Assembly (NCBI RefSeq): GCF_019968905.1
Contig: NZ_CP079946.1
Location: 6,731,356-6,795,355 of the forward strand
DNA: 64,000 bases
Source: Corallococcus sp. EGB
GTDB lineage: Bacteria > Myxococcota > Myxococcia > Myxococcales > Myxococcaceae
Direction of reading: 5' to 3'
A model generated the notes under the pieces. That model had not been told where the DNA came from. It saw only the letters and a list, made by a program, of their open reading frames with translations, and ran no database searches. Below, one piece after another: positions 43,612-52,340 of the stretch. The position numbers and the translations under genes were made by a program. Position 1 is the stretch's first letter; each line of letters begins with the position of its first letter.

Positions 43612-44463
43612 ATGTCCCCAGTCGACGTCTCGGTGGTGATGCCCACGTACAAGCGCGAGAAGGAAGTGGTGGAGGCCATCCACTCCGCGCTGCGTCAAGA
43701 AGGCGTCCAGGTGGAGGTGATCGTCCTGGATGACTCGCCGGAGGGCACGGCCCGCGACGCGGTGCAGGGCATTGGCGATCCGCGCGTGCGCTACTTCAAG
43801 CAGGAGGTGCCGTCGAAGGGGCGCCCCGCGCTGGTGCGCAACCACGGCGCCACGCTGGCGAAGGGCCGCTACCTGCACTTCCTGGATGACGACGACACGC
43901 TCGCGGAAGGGGCGCTGCACGCGATGGTGTCCGCGCTGGACGCGCGGCCGGAGGCGGGCGTCGCGGTGGGCTGGGTGGTGCCCTTCAGCGAGGACCCCGA
44001 GTGGCTGGAGGACAAGAGCAGCTACTTCGAGCGCGTGGCGAAGGTGGGAGCCACCACGCCCAGCAGCGCGTGGACGGTGGCGCACATCCTGTTCCTGGGC
44101 ACGCTGTACGTGAACTCCGCGTGCATGGTGCGCCGCGAGTACTTCCAGCCGCTGGGCGGGTTCGACCCCAACATCCCCGTCTACGAGGACGTGGACTTCT
44201 ACATGCGCGGCATCCGCCGCTACGGCCACGTCTACGTGGACCGGCCCATCCTCAACTACCGGGTGGGCAAGCCGTCGCTGATGAACGACCTGGGCAAGAC
44301 GGGAGCGAAGGTGGAGAAGTCCGTGGCGGAGTCCAACGCCATCATCCACAACAAGTACCGGCGCGAGCACGGCGAGCTGGAGTACCGGCTCCTGCAGGTG
44401 GCCACGCGCGCGCTGAAGGGCCGCTTCGGCCTCACGCGCTACCTCCCCCTCAAGCTGCCTTGA
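43612..44463 (+). CDS. Glycosyltransferase family 2 (paralog of 40345-41160)
   Basis: 283 residues from the ATG at 43612. VSVVMPTYKREKEVVEAI, YLHFLDDDDTLAEGAL (metal site) and YEDVDFYMRGIRRYG are GT-A features. The acceptor half differs more from its paralog than the donor half, suggesting different acceptors. It is followed after 25 nt by the PLP decarboxylase, same strand, so a two-gene operon. No membrane segments. Confidence 0.92.
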   Translation: MSPVDVSVVMPTYKREKEVVEAIHSALRQEGVQVEVIVLDDSPEGTARDAVQGIGDPRVRYFKQEVPSKGRPALVRNHGATLAKGRYLHFLDDDDTLAEGALHAMVSALDARPEAGVAVGWVVPFSEDPEWLEDKSSYFERVAKVGATTPSSAWTVAHILFLGTLYVNSACMVRREYFQPLGGFDPNIPVYEDVDFYMRGIRRYGHVYVDRPILNYRVGKPSLMNDLGKTGAKVEKSVAESNAIIHNKYRREHGELEYRLLQVATRALKGRFGLTRYLPLKLP

Positions 44464-44488
44464 GCGATTCCTGAAAGGGCCTCTCCCC

Positions 44489-45934
44489 GTGAGCCTGCGT
44501 CGTCGTCTCGTTGGAACCGCCAAGCGCCAGTTGAAGCAGACCCTGGGCCCCGTCGTGCAGCGCGCGATGGCCCCCGCGAGAGCCTTCCTCCCCCCGGAGA
44601 CGTGGAGCCTGGAGTCGCGCGCCGGCCAGGGCCTCTTCCTGGAGGGCGTGTCGCTGGCCCAGCTGGCCCGGGAGTACGGCTCGCCGCTGCACGTGGTGCA
44701 CCTGGCGGCGCTGCACCGCAACGCGGACGCGTTCCAGGCGGTGCCTCCGGGCGCGGCGGGCGGCTGCGAGGTGTATTACTCATACAAGACCAACCCCGTG
44801 CCGGGCGTCCTGTCCGCGCTGCACGCGCGGGGCGTGGGCGCGGAGGTCATCTCCGCCTATGAGCTGTGGCTCGCGCTCAAGCTGGGCGTGGCGCCGGAGC
44901 GCATCGTCTACAACGGCCCGGTGAAGTCGGACGCGTCCATCCGCGAGTCCATCACCCGGGGCATCGGCCTGCTGGCAGCGAACCACCGCGAGGAGCTGGA
45001 CGTCTTCTCCCGCCACGCGGCGGAGCTGGGCAAGCGCCCGCGCGTGGCCGTGCGGGTGACGACGATGGCGGGCTGGACGTCGCAGTTCGGCACGCCCATC
45101 GCGGGGGGCCAGGCGCTGGCGGCGTACCGGCAGGCGCTGGCCCTGGGCAACCTGGACGTGGTGGGCCTGCACGCGCACCGGGGCGAGCTGATCCGCACGG
45201 AGGCGGAGCTGGAGGCGTTCGTCGGCGCGGTGCTGGACTTCGCGGACGCGCTGCACCGCGAGCTGGGGCTGGACCTGGAGGTGCTGGACCTGGGCGGCAG
45301 CCTCTGCACGCCGACGGTGGAGCACATCGAGCAGCGGGACTGGCGGCTCAACCTCACGTTCCAGCGCGACCTGCCCGCGCCGGACTTCGCGGCGGCGCTC
45401 TCCATCGAGCGGTACGTGGCGAAGGTGGTGGCCCGGGTGGAGGCGCACTACGCGAAGCAGGGCCGCAAGCGCCCGCGCATCTTCCTGGAGCCCGGCCGCG
45501 CGATGACGGGCAACACGCAGCTGCTGCTGGGCCGCGTGCACGCGCTCAAGGAGGGCGGCGAGCGGACGTGGGCGGTGCTCGACATGGGCATCAACCACGC
45601 CGAATGCGTGCGCAACGAGTACCACCAGCTCTTCCACGTGGAGCAGCCGTCCGCGCCGTCGCATCGCGCGTACACGGTGGTGGGTCCCATCTGCACGCCG
45701 GCCGACACGCTGTACCACGCGGTGCGGCTGCCGGAGCTGAAGGTGGGCGACACGCTGGCCATCATGGACGCGGGCGCGTACTTCGTGCCCTTCGGCACGT
45801 CCTTCTCCTTCCCGCAGCCGGCCATCGTGGCCGTGGACGGCGGGAAGGTGCGGCGCCTGCGCCGGGCGGAGACGCACGAGGACCTGATCACCTTCGATGA
45901 GCCGGTGCCTCTGGCCCCTCGCGCCGCGGGCTGA
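44489..45934 (+). CDS. Fold-type III PLP-dependent decarboxylase (LysA/ornithine decarboxylase-like)
   Basis: 481 residues from the GTG at 44489. Alanine-racemase-like barrel with Schiff-base Lys100 in YYSYKTN, HAHRGE, LDLGGSLCTP (Gly-rich PLP phosphate loop), FLEPGRAM near 333, and C402-T-P-A-D-T-L, the catalytic Cys region contributed across the dimer. A basic, amphipathic 40-residue N-terminal extension precedes the domain. Related enzymes decarboxylate diaminopimelate or ornithine/arginine; the SLCTP and TMAGWTSQFG segments differ from classical LysA, so the substrate is open. Grouping with glycosyltransferases, a FemAB-like protein and an ATP-grasp ligase resembles exopolysaccharide clusters carrying such a decarboxylase. 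Confidence 0.88.
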   Translation: MSLRRRLVGTAKRQLKQTLGPVVQRAMAPARAFLPPETWSLESRAGQGLFLEGVSLAQLAREYGSPLHVVHLAALHRNADAFQAVPPGAAGGCEVYYSYKTNPVPGVLSALHARGVGAEVISAYELWLALKLGVAPERIVYNGPVKSDASIRESITRGIGLLAANHREELDVFSRHAAELGKRPRVAVRVTTMAGWTSQFGTPIAGGQALAAYRQALALGNLDVVGLHAHRGELIRTEAELEAFVGAVLDFADALHRELGLDLEVLDLGGSLCTPTVEHIEQRDWRLNLTFQRDLPAPDFAAALSIERYVAKVVARVEAHYAKQGRKRPRIFLEPGRAMTGNTQLLLGRVHALKEGGERTWAVLDMGINHAECVRNEYHQLFHVEQPSAPSHRAYTVVGPICTPADTLYHAVRLPELKVGDTLAIMDAGAYFVPFGTSFSFPQPAIVAVDGGKVRRLRRAETHEDLITFDEPVPLAPRAAG

Positions 45935-45941
45935 CGGCCCT

Positions 45942-47261
45942 TCAGCGGTTGAGCACCATCATCCGAAGGAAGGCACGGGGGTGGCGCGCGGCGCCGTAGG
46001 AGATGGTGGCCAGCTCCACCGCCGCGGGCATCATGTCGTCCCGGTCGATGAGCGGATCCACCGCCGTCTCCTTGTGGGTGTTGAACCACTGGCGCCACTG
46101 CCGGGCCTCGTCCGCGGGCAGCGCGCCGGACAGCCGCTGGAGGTTGAGCAGCATCTCCAGCGCGATGCGGTTGCAGAACACCGCGTCCTCGTGCGCCGCG
46201 CAGGCGTCGCGCGCGTCCTCCACCGCTCGCGTGAGCGCGTCCCGGTCCCCGGTGGCCGCGTGGTACGCGAGCAGCGGCAGGGGCAGCCCCCGCGCGATGT
46301 CGAAGCCCATCTGCCCGTAGAAGCGCGGGTTGAAGTCGATGAGCAGGTAGGAGTCCTTCGTCTGGATGAACTCCACCTCGAAGACGCCGTGGTAGCCCAG
46401 CCTCTTGCACAGCCGGGTGAGGCCCGCGACGAGGTCCGGGCGCAGCGGCGCTGACTCGAAGCACACGCCCACGCCCAGGCGGCGCGGACGCTGGAGGACC
46501 TTCATCGCCGCGCGGGCCTCGAAGAGCTCACCGGATTCGTCCACGAAGCCGGAGAGGCTGTAGATGCCCTCCGCCGCCTCCGGGTGGAACTCCTGCACCA
46601 TGGGGTTCACCACGGCCGGATCGAACTTCACGAGCATGGGCGCGTAGGTGTCGCGCGCGAACTCGCGGTACTCGCGCGCCAGGTCGTCCGGCGACGACAC
46701 CGGCTGGCCCTTGCGGTGCGTGGCGTGGAGGATCTGCGTGGTGGGCTTGAGCAGCACCGGGAAGTTCGCCTCGCGGCGCACCTGCTCCAGGTCCTCCTCG
46801 GACTGGGGGAACCAGGTGCGCGGCAGGTGCAGGCCCACCTCCGTGCCCACTTCATAGAGGCGGCGCTTGTTGAGCAGGCCGTACACCGCGTCCACGCCCG
46901 GGTCGTAGAGGTGGAAGAGGTCCTCCAGCTTGGAGCGGTGCGCGGAGATGAGCCACGCCAGCTCGTCGCTCGTCGGGTAGAGCACGTGCTTGACGGGCTC
47001 GCGCAGGCCGAAGTCCACCAGCCACTGGAGGAAGGCCTCCGGCTGGGACTCCGGCGGGCACTGCACGCGGCGGCTGACGAAGCGCGAGTAGCTGGCGGGC
47101 CCCAACCGGCCCGTGTCCGCCACCGTCACGTCCACGCCATGGCGGCCCAGACAGCGGGCGGCGGCCAGGGTGCCGTAGAAGTTGGCGGAGAACAGCAACG
47201 CGGGGGGCCGGGCAGCGATGACGGCCGCGGGGGCATCATCGGAGTAAACGGCCTCTTCCAT
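45942..47261 (-). CDS. ATP-grasp carboxylate-amine ligase family protein
   Basis: 439 residues from the ATG at 47261, chosen because GGAG lies 6 nt upstream. N-terminal Rossmann-like part (ALLFSANFYGTLAAARCLGRHGVDVTV), then the ATP-grasp fold: FPVLLKPTTQ (nucleotide Lys), MVQEFHPEAAEG, and FEVEFIQTKDSYLLIDFNPRFYGQ with the metal-binding Glu and Asn. It would ligate a carboxylate to an amine; similar genes decorate glycans or make dipeptides. The frame is open upstream to 47438 and there encodes a signal-peptide-like start (see findings). It is convergent with the decarboxylase, 7 nt apart. Confidence 0.88.
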   Translation of the reverse strand: MEEAVYSDDAPAAVIAARPPALLFSANFYGTLAAARCLGRHGVDVTVADTGRLGPASYSRFVSRRVQCPPESQPEAFLQWLVDFGLREPVKHVLYPTSDELAWLISAHRSKLEDLFHLYDPGVDAVYGLLNKRRLYEVGTEVGLHLPRTWFPQSEEDLEQVRREANFPVLLKPTTQILHATHRKGQPVSSPDDLAREYREFARDTYAPMLVKFDPAVVNPMVQEFHPEAAEGIYSLSGFVDESGELFEARAAMKVLQRPRRLGVGVCFESAPLRPDLVAGLTRLCKRLGYHGVFEVEFIQTKDSYLLIDFNPRFYGQMGFDIARGLPLPLLAYHAATGDRDALTRAVEDARDACAAHEDAVFCNRIALEMLLNLQRLSGALPADEARQWRQWFNTHKETAVDPLIDRDDMMPAAVELATISYGAARHPRAFLRMMVLNR

Positions 47262-47562
47262 CTCATGCTCCAGTTTCGCGGTGTCGGACTCGCGGCGCGG
47301 GCGCGCCGACGAACGACGGGATTGGCGAGGGGGGCGCTGCGCGAGACGACCGCCCCCGAGGTCAGGGGTCGACGGGCCGGCGACAGCGGTGCTGGCCATC
47401 AGCGCCGCGGCGAGAAGCGTCAGAAGGTGCCTGTTCATGTCGAGCCGTCTGCTTCCAGCGGTTCGGGGGGCGCCGGAAGCCCGATTCCCGGGAGAATACC
47501 TTTTTCCTGCCGCACTTGGGATCAGCCCCCGTGACGATTACAGCCCCCGGGAGTGACCGGGC

Positions 47563-48381
47563 TCAGGCCGGAGTGCCGCCGGGCGGGCTCCAGCGCAGGC
47601 AGCCCCGGGTCAGCAGCCCCGCGTCCGTGGCGACCCCTGGGGTCATCCGCGCGAGCCGCACGACGGACTCCGCGAAGGCCTCCGGCGGCGCGGTGTGGCC
47701 CGCCTCGCGCGCGGCCTTCCACGCCGCCTCCCACGCCTGGAAGAAGGCGTGCATGGGGTCGACAGGGCGGACGCGGCGGCGCAGGTCCCGGGGCAGCCAG
47801 TCGCGCAGCAGCCACGGAGCGAAGCCGCGGGAGAAGTCGGTGTGGAAGAGGAGCCCCTCGCGCGCGGGGACCTCCGCCCCGGAGGTCCGGCGCAGCAGGT
47901 GGGCCACCAGCACCGCGCCATCCGTGTCGGACGAGCCCTCCACGAGCAGCCCGCCGGGCAGCAGGTGCCGCGACATCGCGCGGTGGGCCTCTGGGATGCG
48001 CTCCGGCGGGCCCTGGCGCAGCAGGTTCATGGCGCGCACCAGCCGGGCGGGCTCGTCCGGTGACAGCGGGAGCGCGAAGCCGCCCTCGCGAAAGTGCGTG
48101 CGCGCCTCCGGGTGATGGCGCGCGGCGGCCGCGGCGCGCTCGGGGTCCAGCTCCACGCCCACCACGGACAGCTCCGGGTTCAGCGCGCGGAAGGCGGTGG
48201 CGCTCTCCAGCGTGGTCCACGGGTGCTCGCCGAAGCCCACGTCCACGAAGACCGCCCGGGCCCAGGGGCCGTCCCCACGCGTGAGGAGCGGGGCCTCGAA
48301 GTGGCAAAGGTATGCGTCGAGTGCGCGCAGACGCCCGCGCGCGGTCCGACCTCGGGTGTGGGCATCCAGCTCGGCGGCCAT
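47563..48381 (-). CDS. Putative class I SAM-dependent methyltransferase
   Basis: 272 residues from the ATG at 48381. FVDVGFGEHPWTTLES then LSVVGVELDPERAAAAARH look like the SAM-binding Gly loop and the acidic residue that binds the ribose, and LLPGGLLVEGSSD fits strand 5. The Gly loop (DVGFGEHP) is divergent, so activity is less certain than the fold. Substrate unknown. Upstream 144 nt separate it from the MBL gene on the same strand. Confidence 0.72.
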   Translation of the reverse strand: MAAELDAHTRGRTARGRLRALDAYLCHFEAPLLTRGDGPWARAVFVDVGFGEHPWTTLESATAFRALNPELSVVGVELDPERAAAAARHHPEARTHFREGGFALPLSPDEPARLVRAMNLLRQGPPERIPEAHRAMSRHLLPGGLLVEGSSDTDGAVLVAHLLRRTSGAEVPAREGLLFHTDFSRGFAPWLLRDWLPRDLRRRVRPVDPMHAFFQAWEAAWKAAREAGHTAPPEAFAESVVRLARMTPGVATDAGLLTRGCLRWSPPGGTPA

Positions 48382-48525
48382 GGGACGACATGGGCGCTCC
48401 GGGCCGGGGACGTCAAGCCCGCGCCGCGGCGGAGCGGAGCGCGGGAGCTCATCGCCGGGCGTGGGCCGCAACCCGGCGGGTCACAACCCGTGTCCCACGT
48501 TCGTGTCGCACATGGAGCCGCCGCT

Positions 48526-50118
48526 CTACGTCTTCTCGCGCTGGCGTGCCCGCGACGCACTGCGCGGCCGAGGTCCGGCCTCGCGCCAGTGGCCGAAGGG
48601 CCACTCGAAGCCCGGCGTGCTCAGCACCTCCGGGTTGCGCGCGCCCCGCCAGCGCAGGGACTCGCCGGGCCGCAGGAGGAGCGCTCGCGGCCCACTGCCC
48701 TGCTCCTTGCGCACCTGGGCCAGCCGCTCCGGATACGGATCCGCGTCCGGGTTCTCGTCCATCTGGCTCGCGCCCGCGACAGGCTCGCCCGGATAGCCCT
48801 CGTAGCGGGGGCCCATGCCTTCGCGCCAGTACCAGGGGGCGCCGCCGTCCGCGCAGGGCACCACGTAGCGCGCGCCCAGGAGCGCGCCGTAGCGCAGCGC
48901 CTCCTCCGGCCCCGCCATCAGGCGCTGCGGCGTGGTGAGCGCACCGCGCGGCACGTTGACCAGGAACGCATCCAGCGTGGTGAAGCCGAAGAAGATGGGC
49001 GGCAGCCGGAAGCCGCGCACGCCGCAGAAGAGCACGTCCACCGGCCCCTGCTGCTTGCGCACGCGGCGGCACACCGCGGCCATGTCCCCGCGCACATCAT
49101 GGCCCGCGTCCGCGAAGAAGGCGGCGGAGAAGTCCTTGGAGCGCACCAGCCACGTGTTGCCCTCGTTGAAGAGGTCCGGATGGGGCCCCTCGCCGTCGGT
49201 GGGCTGCTCGCCATGGAAGGGCAGCGCGTGCACCGTCACGTCGCCCACCTGCCGCGTCTCGCCCCAGCGCAGGGGCTCCACGCGCGTGAAGCCCAGCTGC
49301 GTCAGCCGCAGCGCGCAGTCCGTGGAGAAGAGGCTCTCGCGCGCCACCGCCGGCACGAAGATGCGCGTGTCGCGAGGCAGCGGCAGCAGCGAGCCCAGGT
49401 GGAAGTGGTCCCCATGCGAGTGGGTGATGACCACCGCGTCCACGCGGCCCAGGTCTCCGGCCTGCACCGGCCCATAACCGGGCAGGTCCACCTCGCCCAT
49501 GGGGCGGAAGTACGGGTCCACCAGCACGCGCCCCTCCCTGCCCGACACCAGCACCGTGTTGTGTCCCACGAAGAGCGCGCCCGGCCCCGGCACGGCCACC
49601 GGCCCCGCATGGCGCGCGAGCCAGCCCGCCTGCGACAGCTCCCCGAGCAGCCCGTCCACGACGGGCGCGGCGGCCAGCGCGCCCAACTCCTCGCGCGTCG
49701 CGCCCCGGGCGAGCGACGCGAACAGGTCCGCCACCACCGGCCAGTCCTTCGCGCGCACCGGCACGTCCAGCCCCAGCGAGCCCTGGCGCAGGTGCAGCAC
49801 GCGCGGCCGGTGGCGCAGCGGATCCGGGAAGAGGACGTCCTCGCGCAGCACGCGCCGGCCCATGCGCCGCTTCGTGCCCTGGCAGAGCGCGGCGTAGCGC
49901 GGCGTGTCCTCCAGCCAGCGGATGAGCGCGTCCGCCTCGCGCAACGCCCCCTCGCGGCCGAGCGCGGCGATGTGGCGCTTCAGCGGCACCTGCGCGCGGC
50001 GCACCGGCCGCGCGGTGGGGCCCTGGATGCTGCACCCCAGGTCCTCGTGGTGGTCGGCCTCCGTGCGGGCGGAGGCGAGGACGGCCAGGCTCACGCCTCG
50101 GTGCAGGGTGAATCGCAT
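48526..50118 (-). CDS. MBL-fold metallohydrolase with N-terminal extension
   Basis: 530 residues from the ATG at 50118. The metallo-beta-lactamase domain begins near residue 190: LFVGHNTVLVSGREGRVLVDP, then ITHSHGDHFHLG (H-x-H-x-D-H zinc motif), FFADAGHD (bridging Asp) and a late acidic/His region. About 185 residues precede it, helical, with no recognised domain, and a 130-residue tail follows the core. The layout recalls UlaG/NAPE-PLD-like phosphodiesterases, but I cannot assign a substrate. Divergent from the OPT transporter gene. Confidence 0.8.
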   Translation of the reverse strand: MRFTLHRGVSLAVLASARTEADHHEDLGCSIQGPTARPVRRAQVPLKRHIAALGREGALREADALIRWLEDTPRYAALCQGTKRRMGRRVLREDVLFPDPLRHRPRVLHLRQGSLGLDVPVRAKDWPVVADLFASLARGATREELGALAAAPVVDGLLGELSQAGWLARHAGPVAVPGPGALFVGHNTVLVSGREGRVLVDPYFRPMGEVDLPGYGPVQAGDLGRVDAVVITHSHGDHFHLGSLLPLPRDTRIFVPAVARESLFSTDCALRLTQLGFTRVEPLRWGETRQVGDVTVHALPFHGEQPTDGEGPHPDLFNEGNTWLVRSKDFSAAFFADAGHDVRGDMAAVCRRVRKQQGPVDVLFCGVRGFRLPPIFFGFTTLDAFLVNVPRGALTTPQRLMAGPEEALRYGALLGARYVVPCADGGAPWYWREGMGPRYEGYPGEPVAGASQMDENPDADPYPERLAQVRKEQGSGPRALLLRPGESLRWRGARNPEVLSTPGFEWPFGHWREAGPRPRSASRARQREKT

Positions 50119-50239
50119 GCGTGCGGACTCGCATGGCGGCCCGGGGCTTCGCAAGGGCTTGCGCTTGCGACCGGCCGCCGGGCCGCTCGCGCCCGGACGG
50201 GTTGTGGCCCTCCAGCGGGGCCGATACCCTCCCACACTC

Positions 50240-52087
50240 ATGGCCCACCCCGCCGAGCCGCTCCTGCCGGAGCCTTCCGTCCCCCGCTCCTCCGCGCCCG
50301 ACGCCGTCGCGCCGCGCTTCCGCTTCCTGCCCGCCGTGGGCACGTGGAAGTATCACGCGCTGCTCGCGTCGGTGGCCATCTTCTTCCTGGGCCCGCTGGG
50401 CGGCGTGGCCGCGTCGTACATGAACTTCAGCCTGGGCTTCTTCGTCGCCAGCCAGGTGCTGTCCGGCATCCTCGGCAGCGTCGTCACCTACGGCTACGGC
50501 GCGGAGGGCAAGCACGGCGCCAACTACATGCAGACGATGGCCGCGTCCGTCGCCTCGCTGTGCGCCATGTCCGTGCTCATCCAGTCCATGGTGTGGCTGG
50601 GCATGCCCCAGCCGCCCGCATGGCAGCTGATGCTCTTCGTGGGCTGCGTGGGCATGTTCGGCGTGGGCGTGGGCATGCTCTACACGCCGCTCCTGGTGGA
50701 CAAGCTCCAGTTGGACTACCCGTCCGGCTACGCGGTGGCCAACATCCTGCGCGCGCTCACGGACAAGCGCCTGCTCAAGGCCTCCATCGCGAAGCTGGGC
50801 GGCGGCACCGGCCTGGGCATCCTGGCCGCGTGGCTCACGGAGAAGGTGGCGGCCATCGCCGCGCTGGGCATCAGCAGCTCCACGGTGGGCGCCGGCATGG
50901 TCGTGGGCAGCCGCATCACCGTGCCCGCCATGCTCATGGGCGTCATCGGCTTCGCCATCACGCCCGCGCTGCAGCGCATGGGTTGGCTGGGGCCCCAGGA
51001 TCCCTACCGGAAGATCGGCTTCCTCGTCTCGCTGGCGATGATCTGCGGCGCGGCGCTGGTGGACCTGGCGCTGCTCGCGGTGCAGGCGGTGGACCGCATC
51101 CGGGGCCGCGCGCAGGCCCCTGCGGACGACGAGCCCGCGTGGAAGAAGGTCAACGTGCCCCGGCTCATCGCCTGGGTGGTCGGCTGGGGCGCGGCCGTCG
51201 TCGTGGTGGCCACGCAGGTGCTGCACCAGCCCGCGGGCTTCATCATCTTCGGGCTCGCGCTGTCGCTGTTGTTCGTGCTGATCAACGGCATCGCATACGG
51301 CATCAGCGACAACAACCCCATCTCCAGCGCCTTCGTGATGTCGGTGCTGCTGATGTCGCTGCTGGGCCTGAAGGATCCGCTGGTGGGCCTGATGGCGTCC
51401 TCCATCCTGCTCATCTCCACGTCGGTGGGCTGCGACATGCAGCAGGACCGCTCCACCGGGTGGCGCCTGGGCACCAACCGCGTGGTGCAGTTCCGCTACC
51501 AGGTGCTGGGCATCTTCATGGGCGCGGTGCTGTGCGTGGTGCTGGCGCGCGTGTTCATGGGCGCCTACCCGGTGCTGTCCGTCAACCAGCTGGACCACCC
51601 GGAGGTGAAGGTGGCCCAGTGGAGCTCCGCGATGACGTACAAGTTCGTGGGCGCCATCCGCGACCTGGGCACGCTGTCCGCGCACAAGGTGACGGCGCTG
51701 CTCGTGGGCCTGGGCATCGGCTTCACGCTGGAGGTCATCCGCAAGGTGGTGCGCCGCCACCCCGCCTACCTGCGCTACGTGCAGGGTTCGCGCACGGGGT
51801 TCGGCGTGGGCTGGGCCATGGACTCGCTGGTGCTGGCCAGTCCCTACGCGTACGCGTTCGGCGGCTTCATCGCGCTGCCCGCGGCCGTCTGGTTCGGCGT
51901 CGGCGGCATCCTCACGTCCGCCTTCAACACCGTGTCCAAGCGCTTCCGGAAGGAGCCCGCGCCCGGGGAGACGGTGCTGCCGGAGGACATGAGCACCATG
52001 TCGCTGGTGGGCGGCGGCCTCATCGCGGGCGAGTCGCTCTTCTACCTCTTCGTGGGGCTCGCCGGCCTGCTGTCCCTGTTGGGCTGA
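50240..52087 (+). CDS. OPT family oligopeptide transporter
   Basis: 615 residues from the ATG at 50240, with about 14 hydrophobic segments filling the protein after a 40-residue soluble N-terminus. NFSLGFFVASQVLSGILGS, LQLDYPSGYAVANILRAL and STSVGCDMQQDRSTGWRLG are OPT-family loops. OPT proteins take up small peptides or metal-chelator complexes by proton symport. The threonine attenuator and ThrRS gene begin 23-60 nt after its stop, so readthrough into that unit is possible. Confidence 0.9.
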   Translation: MAHPAEPLLPEPSVPRSSAPDAVAPRFRFLPAVGTWKYHALLASVAIFFLGPLGGVAASYMNFSLGFFVASQVLSGILGSVVTYGYGAEGKHGANYMQTMAASVASLCAMSVLIQSMVWLGMPQPPAWQLMLFVGCVGMFGVGVGMLYTPLLVDKLQLDYPSGYAVANILRALTDKRLLKASIAKLGGGTGLGILAAWLTEKVAAIAALGISSSTVGAGMVVGSRITVPAMLMGVIGFAITPALQRMGWLGPQDPYRKIGFLVSLAMICGAALVDLALLAVQAVDRIRGRAQAPADDEPAWKKVNVPRLIAWVVGWGAAVVVVATQVLHQPAGFIIFGLALSLLFVLINGIAYGISDNNPISSAFVMSVLLMSLLGLKDPLVGLMASSILLISTSVGCDMQQDRSTGWRLGTNRVVQFRYQVLGIFMGAVLCVVLARVFMGAYPVLSVNQLDHPEVKVAQWSSAMTYKFVGAIRDLGTLSAHKVTALLVGLGIGFTLEVIRKVVRRHPAYLRYVQGSRTGFGVGWAMDSLVLASPYAYAFGGFIALPAAVWFGVGGILTSAFNTVSKRFRKEPAPGETVLPEDMSTMSLVGGGLIAGESLFYLFVGLAGLLSLLG

Positions 52088-52110
52088 GGCGCCCTGTCCC
52101 GGAGCACGGC

Positions 52111-52140
52111 TTGACTTTCCGTGCCTTCAGGCGCACTTGT
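52111..52140 (+). promoter_or_regulatory. Candidate promoter for the threonine leader
   Basis: TTGACT (52111-52116) is a good -35 element; the -10 position at 17-18 nt reads CACTTG/ACTTGT, a poor match. If used, the transcript would begin at or next to the leader GTG at 52147, making the leader mRNA leaderless. Confidence 0.4.
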
Positions 52141-52146
52141 TGTCGC

Positions 52147-52230
52147 GTGAACCTCGTCATCACCACCACCGCGACCCAGACCACCACCGCTTCGGCGGGT
52201 GTGGGTTCGGTGCGCGTGTCGGTGGCCTGA
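52147..52230 (+). CDS. Threonine-rich leader peptide (27 residues)
   Basis: GTG 52147 to TGA 52230. The peptide opens MNLVITTTATQTTTASAG: seven Thr, all ACC codons, within residues 6-14, then a Val/Ser/Gly tail. This is the layout of amino-acid attenuator leaders such as E. coli thrL, and the downstream gene is a threonyl-tRNA synthetase, so sensing of charged tRNA-Thr by ribosome stalling is the direct reading. An alternative in-frame TTG at 52111 (GGAG 6 nt upstream) would give 39 residues. The Thr block and stop are the same either way. Confidence 0.75.
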   Translation: MNLVITTTATQTTTASAGVGSVRVSVA

Positions 52231-52235
52231 CGAGC

Positions 52236-52279
52236 GCACGGTTTCCCGCCCCGCCGAGTTCCGGCCGGGGCGACCGTGC
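52236..52279 (+). promoter_or_regulatory. Attenuator hairpin A (candidate antiterminator)
   Basis: GCACGGT (52236-52242) pairs with ACCGTGC (52273-52279), and GCCCCG (52248-52253) with CGGGGC (52266-52271), 13 bp in all, starting 6 nt after the leader stop. Its right arm is shared with hairpin B, so both cannot form together. Confidence 0.65.
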
Positions 52280-52308
52280 ACCTCACACGCCCCGTGTCCG
52301 GCCCCGGC
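52264..52308 (+). promoter_or_regulatory. Attenuator hairpin B (candidate terminator or start-blocking stem)
   Basis: GCCGGGGC (52264-52271) is perfectly complementary to GCCCCGGC (52301-52308); the loop holds a small ACACG (52285-52289) / CGTGT (52293-52297) stem. Competes with hairpin A for 52266-52271. It is followed by TGCTTC rather than a U-tract, so a true intrinsic terminator is uncertain. It ends 33 nt before the synthetase start. Confidence 0.6.
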
Positions 52309-52340
52309 TGCTTCATCCCGACCGACACACGGAGACGACG

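Noticed and set aside
52111-52146. TTG 52111 as the leader-peptide start
   Set aside because: Possible (GGAG upstream), but TTGACT there looks more like a -35 element; kept as an alternative only.
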